Source: Elusimicrobia bacterium CG03_land_8_20_14_0_80_50_18 (GTDB lineage Bacteria; CG03). From it: DNA of 13,212 nt. The notes under the pieces were generated by a model that made no database searches, had not been told where the DNA came from, and was given only the letters and a program-made list of their open reading frames with translations. Each line of letters opens with the position of its first letter. Positions within the stretch are counted from its first letter, which is position 1. Location: assembly GCA_002780705.1 (NCBI GenBank), contig PEUP01000015.1:288-13499 (forward strand), in the 5' to 3' direction. Made by a program: the position numbers and the translations under genes. Below, in pieces: positions 5,521 to 13,212 of the stretch.

Positions 5521-6162
5521 ATGAAAAAGAGCCGCGGGGGCTTCACCCTGCCGGAAGTCATGCTGATCGTCGCTATTGCCGGCATACTCATCATAAGCGG
5601 AGGCCTGAAATTCAGGGATCTCCGGAACAATATCCGGATAGACAGGGCAAAAGCCCAGATGAAAGTGCTTCAGATAGGCCTCAGAATGTACTATGCCGAT
5701 GTCGGCCTTTTCCCTATCAAGGCAAAAACAGGAGACGGAATAGGTTATGACGGTCTGACAGACTGGAATAATTACCTCATGACCGGAGACCGCCCGGGGG
5801 CTTCAGCTAATGATGAGGACACAAATAATGACAACAGGATAGACAACTGGCACGGCAAATATATTGACGAGCCGGCAATACTTACAGACCCCTGGGGTCG
5901 CAGTTTTGTTTATGTCAACAAAACATTTACTGACTCGGAGAAATCAGGCATCCTCTGCTGGGGCCCGCGCGGCTACACAGGCGCCGGAGCCGGCGATGAC
6001 TGGAGAAGATATTTCAAGAGCGACGGCACGCCCTTTTCATGGGCGAAGGGGACAAAAGATACGACCGATCCCCCCGACGACGAGGGCTTTTCAGTTTTTT
6101 ACAGGGACGGCAACCCCGCGAACGCGAAAACCGATTTCATAATGGTTCTTTGGCTGGAATAA
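5521..6162 (+). CDS. Type II secretion/type IV-like pseudopilin, GspG-type
   Basis: Encodes 213 residues from the ATG at 5521. MKKSRGG|FTLPEVMLIVAIAGILII is a classic class III signal: a 7-residue basic leader, prepilin peptidase cleavage after G7, Phe+1 and Glu+5, then a hydrophobic helix (to about residue 28) that anchors the subunit and packs the pseudopilus. The globular part has GspG-like phrases: a helix leading to MYYADVGLFP, LTDPWGRSFVYV (121-132) and GPRGYTGAGAGDDW. An insert at 96-112 contains DTNNDNRID, an EF-hand/dockerin-like calcium loop. In-frame starts at 5464 (TTG) and 5500 (ATG) also exist. I chose 5521 because it gives a normal leader and follows the predicted promoter. No secretion ATPase, inner-membrane protein or prepilin peptidase is in the window, so it is an orphan here. 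It converges with the coiled-coil gene, 13 bases away. Confidence 0.88.
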   Translation: MKKSRGGFTLPEVMLIVAIAGILIISGGLKFRDLRNNIRIDRAKAQMKVLQIGLRMYYADVGLFPIKAKTGDGIGYDGLTDWNNYLMTGDRPGASANDEDTNNDNRIDNWHGKYIDEPAILTDPWGRSFVYVNKTFTDSEKSGILCWGPRGYTGAGAGDDWRRYFKSDGTPFSWAKGTKDTTDPPDDEGFSVFYRDGNPANAKTDFIMVLWLE

Positions 6163-6175
6163 AAAGAACGGACTT

Positions 6176-9100
6176 TTATCCGAAGATTTTTTTCAGTATT
6201 CCCTTTTTTGATTCTTTGAGTTCTTTTTCCAAATTCTCTATTTCCATAGCCAGCTCTTTCCGCGTGGCATCGGTGAGATAGAATTTATCCAGCAGATCTT
6301 TCCTCTCGGAGTGCCATTCATCGCGCTTCCTGTCAAACTCAGAGAGTTTTCTGTTGATTGAGGCCTCGTATCTTATTCTTTCGTCCTCCCTGCTGTTTTT
6401 CTCTCTCTCAAAAAGGGCGCGCAATGTCGCCAGCTCGTTGCCCAGCGAGTCTTTCGCCATGCTGACCTGCGAAATACGCAATTTGTAATCGTCACGGACC
6501 GCGTTTTCGCGGGCGGAAAACTCCTCTTCCGAGGCCGCCTTCTCCTTCTCATAAAGCTCGGCGCGGTTCCGGATGTCCTTTTTCAGGCCATCTATTTCAA
6601 TAGAGCGTTTTTCCGCGTCAAACTGAGCCTGTTTCAGTTTTTCGCTGAACACCTCATAAGACGCCTTCATTGAAATGAGCTCATCGGCCATGAGATTTTT
6701 TTCATTTTTAAATCTGCTGATGAGCTCCTCTTTCTCAGAGAGCGAATTCCTGAGATTCGCGAGAGCATTGTTAAGATTTTCCCTCTCCGCGGCAAAAGAC
6801 TCTTTCGCCCGGAGAAGCTCGTCCTTGGCGAAGTGCTCGGCGGCGGCTATCCTGTTTTCTCTCTCATTGAGAGCCCTTTCCTTCACCTGCAGTTTTTCCG
6901 CGTTGACGCTTTCCGCCGCTATCTGCCTTTCAAGCGCGGCGATCTTTTCAGAGGCGGCCCTCAATTCGCCCTCGCGCACGAGGAGTCGTTTCTGCCACTC
7001 AATGGCGATAAGCTCTTTGTCGTTATTGGCTTTTTTGGCGACAGCGTCTATTTTCTGCAGCTGCTCGCTGGTTTCAGTAAATTTATTATAATACTTGCTG
7101 ATTTCTTCTCTGAGCCTGTCCCTCTCTCTCAGGAACTCAAGAGTCTTGGCCTCAAGCTCATTTTTCCGCCGGCGCTCAATTTCCGAAACCCGCGCCTGCA
7201 AAGCGGAAATTTCCTCTTCTTTACCCGCGAGTTTGCCGATAAGATCCTTTCTTTCCGTTTCAAAGAATTCTTTCAGCTGGCGCTCTTTTTCCGCGGCCAT
7301 CTCCCTGAAACCCGCCAGAGCGTCTTCCCTGTTGCTGATCTTGATCTCCAGGGAATTCTTTTCGCTCAATACCGCGGAGAGTCTTGCGTTGAGCTCCCTT
7401 ATCTCTTCCTCGCTCTTCCTGGACAGCAGCGCTTTATCATTCTCGTATGATGAATTCAGCTGGGATATTTTTCTGTCTTTCGCGCTGACAAGCTCATTCA
7501 GCTCGCGCACTGACGCTTCCGTGTGAATGCGGAGCTCCTGGAGTTTCTTTTCCAGCGTCTCCATTTCTTTAAGCAGCCCGGACCTTTCTTCGGCGAAAGC
7601 GGAATCTTTACTTCTCAACTGTTCTGAATATGACTGGGATGAGCGCTCATTTTCTCTTGAAAAACTTTCAAGCTGCAAACGAAGCTTTTCCTGCAATTTG
7701 GAAATCTCAAGTTTCAGGCCGGATATTTCTATTTCACGGGATTTGATCTCAGAGGAAAGCGCCGCTTCCCTCTCCCTCATCCTTGTGTCCGCGAAACCGA
7801 GTTCTGTCTCTCTTGCTTTGAGCGCCGCGTCTATGACGGATATCTGCTTTTCGGCGCGCGCGCTAAGCTTGTTCTTTTCGTCTTCTTTCTTGCTCAATTC
7901 CTGCAGGAATCTTTCCCGCTCCGACTCAAACTGGCGGCGGGCGGCGAAGATCTCGTCTTCAAACTTGTGGCGGATCTCGGCAAGCTCCGTCTCTTTCATC
8001 CTGGATGCGGCCTGTATCACGGATTCTTTTTCGGAAAGCACTTTTTTGAGCGCTTCTATGTCATTTTCCTTATCTTCCAGGCTCTTGGACAGTTCCCTGG
8101 ACTGACTTTCAAAAAGGGATTTGAATTCGGTGAGCTCATTGATCCTGGCGTTGAATTTTTCCACCAGCGCGCTTTCTTCCCTGCGATTGGCGGTTTTTAC
8201 ATCTTCTATTTCATTGAATTTTTCTTTCTGCTTGGCGAATATCTCTTCTTCGGCGAATTTGAGACGGCGCGACCAGTCGGAATTGATCTCATTGATCTTC
8301 TCCGCGAGGGACCTGATTTCTTCCTCGCGGGCGGCTGTTTCTTTTTTATATTCTTCTTCACGCCCGGCCATCATAACCCTGGAGCGCTCGGCGGCTACCT
8401 TTAAATCTTCTATCTTGGCGGTCAGATTGCCGCGCTGTGAATTGAGCTCCCTTGTCAGCTCCTCAAGTTCCCGTTCTTTCAGAAGCAGTGTCTGGCCGAG
8501 CCTCTCTTTTTCATCGCTGATACGGCGGAAGCGTTCCGCTTCGTCCTCCATGCGTTTTTCAAAATTCTTTTTTTCCTCTTCTAATCGCGCCTTCAGAAAA
8601 GTTATCTGATGCGAGGACTGGTCGCCTGCCGCCTCAAGCTCTCTTGTCCTGGAATCCAGGGCGATGCGGAAATCGGCCTTGTCTTTCTCTATCTGTTTCT
8701 GAAGATTAAAGATTTCGTCGTCTTTCTGTCTGATATTTTCGGAAGCCGACTTTCTGGTGTTTTCAAGCTCGGCCTCCAGCTCAGCGGCCTTCGCCTCTAA
8801 TTCCTGTAAGCGCCTTTCTTTTTTTTCAAGCCGCGCCGCCCATTCATCCCTGAGCGAATTCTCCCTCAGAACTGATTCCGCCCTTATGACATTTTCGGAC
8901 TCCTCAAGCTCCAGGATGCGCCTTGAACGCTCATCGAGCTCCTTCTCATATTGCTTCTGCAGCTCTGCCATACGGACGCGGCTCTCGGACAACCTTTCGT
9001 TGAAGTCTTTCTCGGCTGAAGCGTATTTTTTGGAGATATCGCTCACATCCCTGTCCTTCAGCTGCAGCTGCGCGGAATAATTGGCCCGTTCCGCCTCGAG

Positions 9101-9805
9101 CGAGGTTTTGAGCCTGATTATCTCATCCTTCAGCCCCAGGAGCTTGTTATTGAGTTCGTTCTCACGGAGTATGTTCTCTCCCCTGACAAGGCTTGTGTCC
9201 TCTTCCGCGGATGTCAAATCCGCGCTGAGGCTGTCCAGTCTCTCCTGTAACTGTTTGATGTTTTTCTGGTAATCCGATATCTTGGTCTCATAGGCCAGGG
9301 CAATGTTTTCCTTTTCCGCGCGCGAAGCGTTCAGGCTATCTTCCTGTTTTTGGCGGATAAAAGAAATATTTTTTTCAAGGGCCTCTATCTGTCTGAGCAG
9401 GTTCTCTTCCCTCTCCACGAATTTCCGGCGTTCATGCTCCTGCCCCGTGACGGCCTCGGATTCTTTTACCGCTAATTCCGCGTAAAGAGAATTTTTCTCG
9501 ATTTCCCTGTTGTTGAGGAGCTCTTCCCATGTTTTCCTGTCAGAGCTATATTCATCCCTTGCCTTTTCAAGCTGCGCTTGCAGGTCATTTATACGCTCCA
9601 GCAGACCGCGCTCCCTTTCCTTGAATTCCGTGCGCAGGGCGATATTGGCCGTGGTGGCCTCAAGCAGTTTTTCCTGATGGGCAGTTCTTGTTTTGTCCAG
9701 AGAGTTTTTGAGAAATTCTATCTCGGATAGCATGTCTTCCCGGAGTTTGTCCAGCGATGCTGAAGACGCGCCGGGTCGTGCCTGCTCGTGTTTGTTTTTA
9801 TCCAT
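6176..9805 (-). CDS. Giant coiled-coil protein B (1209 residues)
   Basis: Encodes 1209 residues, almost entirely alpha-helical coiled coil rich in Glu, Lys, Arg, Leu, Ser and Ala. A short tail (residues 1-17, MDKNKHEQARPGASSAS) holds the only proline I see (P11); no cysteine is visible. After it the helix could run about 1,180 residues, roughly 175 nm if continuous. There are no Walker A or ABC motifs, so it is not a complete SMC or Rad50, and no signal peptide or membrane span. Tryptophans are sparse (93, 322, 511, 937, 1164); three stand in similar phrases (EWAARL, DWSRRL, EWQKRL). Residues 201-218 and 301-318 are alike at an exact 100-residue offset. The protein ends KKGILKKIFG, a basic-hydrophobic tail. 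The ATG has GAGGG six bases upstream and follows the stop of coiled-coil gene A by 13 bases, so the two are co-transcribed. A structural, filament or spacer role is inference; no family is recognised. Confidence 0.92.
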   Translation of the reverse strand: MDKNKHEQARPGASSASLDKLREDMLSEIEFLKNSLDKTRTAHQEKLLEATTANIALRTEFKERERGLLERINDLQAQLEKARDEYSSDRKTWEELLNNREIEKNSLYAELAVKESEAVTGQEHERRKFVEREENLLRQIEALEKNISFIRQKQEDSLNASRAEKENIALAYETKISDYQKNIKQLQERLDSLSADLTSAEEDTSLVRGENILRENELNNKLLGLKDEIIRLKTSLEAERANYSAQLQLKDRDVSDISKKYASAEKDFNERLSESRVRMAELQKQYEKELDERSRRILELEESENVIRAESVLRENSLRDEWAARLEKKERRLQELEAKAAELEAELENTRKSASENIRQKDDEIFNLQKQIEKDKADFRIALDSRTRELEAAGDQSSHQITFLKARLEEEKKNFEKRMEDEAERFRRISDEKERLGQTLLLKERELEELTRELNSQRGNLTAKIEDLKVAAERSRVMMAGREEEYKKETAAREEEIRSLAEKINEINSDWSRRLKFAEEEIFAKQKEKFNEIEDVKTANRREESALVEKFNARINELTEFKSLFESQSRELSKSLEDKENDIEALKKVLSEKESVIQAASRMKETELAEIRHKFEDEIFAARRQFESERERFLQELSKKEDEKNKLSARAEKQISVIDAALKARETELGFADTRMREREAALSSEIKSREIEISGLKLEISKLQEKLRLQLESFSRENERSSQSYSEQLRSKDSAFAEERSGLLKEMETLEKKLQELRIHTEASVRELNELVSAKDRKISQLNSSYENDKALLSRKSEEEIRELNARLSAVLSEKNSLEIKISNREDALAGFREMAAEKERQLKEFFETERKDLIGKLAGKEEEISALQARVSEIERRRKNELEAKTLEFLRERDRLREEISKYYNKFTETSEQLQKIDAVAKKANNDKELIAIEWQKRLLVREGELRAASEKIAALERQIAAESVNAEKLQVKERALNERENRIAAAEHFAKDELLRAKESFAAERENLNNALANLRNSLSEKEELISRFKNEKNLMADELISMKASYEVFSEKLKQAQFDAEKRSIEIDGLKKDIRNRAELYEKEKAASEEEFSARENAVRDDYKLRISQVSMAKDSLGNELATLRALFEREKNSREDERIRYEASINRKLSEFDRKRDEWHSERKDLLDKFYLTDATRKELAMEIENLEKELKESKKGILKKIFG

Positions 9806-9810
9806 CGTTA

Positions 9811-9815
9811 TCCCT
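9811..9815 (-). promoter_or_regulatory. Ribosome binding site for coiled-coil gene B
   Basis: On the minus strand, GAGGG stands six bases before the ATG at 9805, inside the 13-base gap after the stop of gene A. It fixes the start and shows that B is translated as a separate protein rather than as a frameshifted part of A. Confidence 0.7.
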
Positions 9816-9818
9816 CAT

Positions 9819-12800
9819 TTACTGCATTCCCGATTTAAAAGATTCAAGGCGCAGGCGGATTGAAGAAAGCTCTTCTTCAAGAGCCCTGTTGATATCCGCC
9901 AGTTCCCGGATCTCGTTATTCAATTTTATCTTATCCCCGTTAAAATTATTTTCAGCCTGGCGCAGGCGTTCGGCGAAATTATCCGATAGTATCTGTTTTT
10001 CCAGAGACGCTTTTTTGCGCTCTTCCCTGACCTCATCCCTGATTCCGTTGAGCTCGGCGCGAAGCAGCGATATCTCCTTTCCGTGTTCTTCTTCTCTCTT
10101 TGAGGCGGCCTTGCCGTGGTCCGCGGCCTGCCTGCGCAGTTCAGCTTTCAGAACAGCGATTTCATCCGACGCGGCCTCTAAAGCATCCTGTTTCTTCTTT
10201 GTTTCTTCCTTCAGCTTCATATCCCGTATTTTCAACTGATTCGCCAACTGCACCGCCTGCTCTTTCGCCTTGGCGGCGTCATTTTCCCTGGCCATGCGCA
10301 AAACAGTGATTTTCTCGGTCAGCTCCGCGAGCCTGCCCTCAAGGGCGTTAGTGCCGGATTTCATCTCGGCCTCCCTGCCCCTGATTTCCTCGCGCAGAAG
10401 ATGCCCTTCCCGTTCCAGTTCGCTTATCCTGCTGTTCATCTGAACCTTGATTTCCTCTTTTTCCCGCAGCGCCGATGCGAGGGCATCCGCCTTTTCTTTC
10501 TTGAATTCATCTTCCCTGGCGCGGAAAAACTCAGCGCTTTTTTTCATTTCCAAATCTTTTTTACGCGCGGCGGCGGCCTGTTCCTCAATTTTCTTCTCGT
10601 GTGTTTCCGCGCTTGAGGCGGCGGCCTTATCTTTTTCAGTCGTGAGATCCATATAATGTTTCCTGAGGTTGTCCTGCGAGGAAGCGAAGTCGGCCCTCTG
10701 CCTGACAAGTTCTGACTTTAAGGACGCGGCAGACTGCTTCAGCCTGTCGATTTCAGCGGCTTTTTCTATCGTCATAACATCCATCTTCTTTTTTGTTTCC
10801 GCGATTTCTTCCCTTAAAGAGGACCGCAAAGAGTCAATCTCTTCTTTCAGCGCCTTGTTCTCTGTAACAACTTGTTCGCGGGAATGGATGAGCTGTTCCT
10901 CGCTCTCACTCTTCTGAGCGGCGAGCTGATTGATCCTTTCGGCCAGGCGGCTGATCTCGCCGTCCTTGGCCTTAATCATATCCGCGAAATCCGTTTTGAA
11001 GCGCTCTATCTGACGGTCACGCTCCACAATCTCATCCTGTTTTTCAAGCAGTCTTTCACTGAAAGACTGCGAGACATTCCTCTTGTCTTCCTTTTCCGCG
11101 TCAAGATTGGCGCTGAGTTTCGCGTTAAGTGAGGAAAGTTCCGAAGCCGCGGCGCGGCTCTTCTCCATATCAGAGGAAAGAAGAACGAGCTTCTCGTTAA
11201 GAGACGCAATACTGTTGTTCAGCGCCTCTCGTTCCGAAGCCCTGAGGGCGTTGAGGCCCTCCAGCTCTTTCCTGTGGTTATTGACCGCCGAGGCGACATC
11301 CGATTCAAGATCCCTGATCTTTTCTGCCAGAATCTCTTTTTCATCCTGGAATTTCCGGGCGTTCTGCATTATGGCCGCGCGGAGCCGGTCGCTTTCCGCG
11401 GCATGGGCATCTTCTTTCTCGGCGATTTTCCTCTGCATTTCATCGCGCATCTGGAATAAGGCCGTTTCTTTATCGGAGAGAGCTTTCTGCCAATCCCTTT
11501 CCTTCGCCTGAAAATAGGCCTCCTTTTCTCTGGCCTTTTCAGCGAAAGCCTCGCCCTGCGCCCTGAGCTTGTTTCCGGATTCCTCCAGGGCGGCCGTCAT
11601 AGATTCCGAGCGGAGATTAAAATTCCTCTCAGCATCGGCTTTTTCTTTCTGAAGGGAGTTCAACCGTATTTCGGCTTCAAGCCGTAGGGACTCCAGCTCT
11701 TTCTTCAGTTCCGCGACGGTGTTATCCCTGCCTTCAAGGTCTTCCGCGTGTTTCAGCTTCTCATTGCGCAGGGTCAATTCCAGCAGGCCTTTCTTTTCTG
11801 AAAGTTCGGCAAAACGGAGCGCCGCCTCCTTTTCTCTTTCCTGAATGAGCGTGTTGAGCTCGAATATTTTTTTGTTTCCCGCTTCTTCAAGTTTCCGTGA
11901 GCTCTCCGCGATCAGCGATACCTCGCCGCGAAGATTTTGATTGGCCTCTTCAAGTGAGGATATCCTGATCTGCAGCCCCGTTTCCTTTCGGGCCGCGGCG
12001 GTCTCAATCGCGGCCATGGCCTGCTGCCGATGGATCAGTTTTTCCTTCAGCGAGGATATCTCTTTTTCCAGCATCTCCTGCATATGCCTTTTTTCATCGG
12101 AGAGCGTGAGATACTGGGCGGAATATTTATTCTCCATCTCTCTGCTCTTGTCGCGTTCGCGCGCAAGCTCTTTTTCCAGAAGAATATTCGCCGTTTTAAG
12201 GGCGTCTTCTTTCTCCGCGGACACGGCGGCTGACTTCTGAAGCGCCGAGCGCAGGCCCTCGTTTTCAGCGCCTCTCTCCGACAGAGAATTCCTCAATTCT
12301 ATTTCCATAGAGCGCGAAACGGATTCCAGCTGGGCGATCTTGTTGTTGTATGAATCCTTCATGTCCTCGTTTATTTTTTTGAGTTCGGCAACACTCTTTC
12401 CGAGCATCGCTATCTCAGCGGCCTTCGACTGAATCTCGGAATTCAGCTCATGACGGACATTCTCATATTTCTTAGCTTGCTCCTCTTCTCTGTTCCTTGA
12501 AGACAAACGAAGTTCATCAAGTTTTCTGCGAAAGGATTCGTTTTCAAGTTTCAATTCCTCCAGCGCGTTGGTCAGAGATGATTTACCCTCGGATGCTCTG
12601 AGAAGTTCGGCTTTCAGCTTGTCTTCGTATTCGGACACCGTCTGCCGGTGCGCGTCTTTCAGGGCGTTCACCGTATTTTTAAGGGCTTTGATATTCTGCT
12701 GCATCGTGAACTTCTCGCGCTCAAATTCGCCGCGCTCCACGGCAAACTGCGAAGTCAGTGACAGATGTTCCTCTTTCCTTTTGTCATTGAGCGCCCTGAT

Positions 12801-13212
12801 CTCAAACTTGAGGGTTTCCATCTGTTTCTCAAAATCTTCCCGCCCGGCGGCAAAATTCTTTTGCAGGATCTCTACCTCGTCTTCTTTTCTCTGCAGTTCA
12901 TGTTTTTCAGCCCGGAATTTCTGATTGAATTCAGACATGAGATCGGACTCTATTTCAACCGTTCTCAGGTTGAGTTTCTGTATGATGCTGTCTTTTTCGG
13001 CCAGGTCGCGGTCAATCTTCTTTTCGCGTTCGGTGAGGGCGTATTCCCGCTGAGCCACATTTTTCTCGCGGGCGTCCAGCTCGGCAAGACGAGCGCGGTA
13101 GGCCCTGTTGATCTTAGCCGTTTCTATTGACGCGCGGGCCTGAAGATACGCCCTGCTTTTTTCGAGGGATTCTATTTTTTCCCTGAGACGGGATGTTTCC
13201 TCTTGCTGTCTT
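9819..13212 (-). CDS. Giant coiled-coil protein A, 5' end beyond the window
   Basis: At least 1130 residues are visible. A GTG at 13058 would give 1079 residues, but the same frame continues without a stop to the window edge. It adds 51 residues of the same character (for example EKIESLEKSRAYLQARASIE), so the true start lies outside and this entry is partial. The product is coiled coil throughout, with no proline or cysteine seen and one tryptophan (residue 523 counting from the GTG, in RDWQKALSDKE). There are no ATPase, membrane or secretion motifs. Phrases echo protein B: AIETAAARKETGL (349-361) resembles SVIDAALKARETEL of B. The C-terminus SIRLRLESFKSGMQ lacks B's basic tail. It precedes B by 13 bases on the same strand. 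Possible roles include a cytoskeletal filament, a long tether or an SMC-like arm without heads; none is shown. No promoter is visible because the 5' end is missing. Confidence 0.9.
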   Translation of the reverse strand, partial: RQQEETSRLREKIESLEKSRAYLQARASIETAKINRAYRARLAELDAREKNVAQREYALTEREKKIDRDLAEKDSIIQKLNLRTVEIESDLMSEFNQKFRAEKHELQRKEDEVEILQKNFAAGREDFEKQMETLKFEIRALNDKRKEEHLSLTSQFAVERGEFEREKFTMQQNIKALKNTVNALKDAHRQTVSEYEDKLKAELLRASEGKSSLTNALEELKLENESFRRKLDELRLSSRNREEEQAKKYENVRHELNSEIQSKAAEIAMLGKSVAELKKINEDMKDSYNNKIAQLESVSRSMEIELRNSLSERGAENEGLRSALQKSAAVSAEKEDALKTANILLEKELARERDKSREMENKYSAQYLTLSDEKRHMQEMLEKEISSLKEKLIHRQQAMAAIETAAARKETGLQIRISSLEEANQNLRGEVSLIAESSRKLEEAGNKKIFELNTLIQEREKEAALRFAELSEKKGLLELTLRNEKLKHAEDLEGRDNTVAELKKELESLRLEAEIRLNSLQKEKADAERNFNLRSESMTAALEESGNKLRAQGEAFAEKAREKEAYFQAKERDWQKALSDKETALFQMRDEMQRKIAEKEDAHAAESDRLRAAIMQNARKFQDEKEILAEKIRDLESDVASAVNNHRKELEGLNALRASEREALNNSIASLNEKLVLLSSDMEKSRAAASELSSLNAKLSANLDAEKEDKRNVSQSFSERLLEKQDEIVERDRQIERFKTDFADMIKAKDGEISRLAERINQLAAQKSESEEQLIHSREQVVTENKALKEEIDSLRSSLREEIAETKKKMDVMTIEKAAEIDRLKQSAASLKSELVRQRADFASSQDNLRKHYMDLTTEKDKAAASSAETHEKKIEEQAAAARKKDLEMKKSAEFFRAREDEFKKEKADALASALREKEEIKVQMNSRISELEREGHLLREEIRGREAEMKSGTNALEGRLAELTEKITVLRMARENDAAKAKEQAVQLANQLKIRDMKLKEETKKKQDALEAASDEIAVLKAELRRQAADHGKAASKREEEHGKEISLLRAELNGIRDEVREERKKASLEKQILSDNFAERLRQAENNFNGDKIKLNNEIRELADINRALEEELSSIRLRLESFKSGMQ

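Noticed and set aside
6163..6175. Terminator between the convergent pseudopilin and coiled-coil genes
   Set aside because: Only a short AT inverted repeat (TAAAAAG/CTTTTA) is present, with no GC-rich stem.
9806..9818. The two coiled-coil frames as one gene broken by a frameshift
   Set aside because: Gene B has its own Shine-Dalgarno (GAGGG) and a proline/glycine-containing N-terminal tail unlike the coiled coil, so it looks like a separate start rather than a continuation.
6675..12924. Many Ser/Leu/Phe-rich plus-strand frames opposite the coiled-coil genes
   Set aside because: They are complements of Glu/Lys/Arg-rich codons, which rarely create stops on the opposite strand. They lack ribosome sites and family motifs.
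6176..13212. SMC, Rad50 or myosin-like ATPase
   Set aside because: No Walker A, Walker B or signature motif occurs in the visible 2,300 residues. A head beyond the window in protein A cannot be excluded.
1..13212. CRISPR array, insertion sequence, prophage or toxin-antitoxin genes
   Set aside because: No spaced direct repeats, transposase, phage structural or toxin-antitoxin genes were seen on either strand.

Overview
The window comes from a bacterial chromosome of roughly 50% GC. It carries an RNase E/G, a tRNA-Val with no encoded CCA, a type II secretion/type IV-like pseudopilin, a spore-photoproduct-lyase-like radical SAM protein and very long coiled-coil proteins. The pseudopilin and the palindromic repeats next to the tRNA would suit an uncultured diderm candidate phylum such as Omnitrophota or Elusimicrobiota. 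That placement is a guess from style of gene content; no marker gene in the window settles it.

Layout. (1) 25-1440, minus: RNase E/G family endoribonuclease. (2) 1441-1773: an intergenic region holding a near-perfect hairpin repeat (1480-1537), a probable tRNA promoter, tRNA-Val(UAC) at 1564-1637, and a second composite palindromic repeat (1652-1752). (3) 1774-5461, plus: six tightly packed genes that abut or overlap (gaps of +2, -8, -25, -11 and -23 bp): an AT-rich small hypothetical protein, an MTRFR/C12orf65-like release-factor-domain protein, a nucleoside-phosphorylase-like protein, a family 2 glycosyltransferase, a helical protein resembling the C-terminal part of ParB, and an SPL-family radical SAM protein in which the hydrogen-donor cysteine of true spore photoproduct lyase appears replaced by glutamate. 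The packing predicts one transcript with translational coupling. The products do not form a pathway I recognise. (4) 5464-6162, plus: a predicted promoter and a GspG-like pseudopilin with an EF-hand/dockerin-like calcium loop. (5) 6176-13212, minus: two consecutive giant coiled-coil genes, converging on the pseudopilin with only 13 bp between.

The coiled-coil pair is the most striking part. The downstream gene encodes 1209 residues. The upstream gene shows at least 1130 residues and runs off the right edge: its frame stays open to base 13212, so the GTG at 13058 is not its true start. Neither protein shows a cysteine, and the only proline I see is residue 11 of the 1209-residue protein. There are no ATPase heads and no membrane segment. 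Each could form a rod of roughly 170 nm. The pair looks like a filament-forming or spacer/scaffold system, but its function cannot be read from sequence alone. The second protein ends in a short basic-hydrophobic tail (KKGILKKIFG) that could serve as an anchor or docking peptide.
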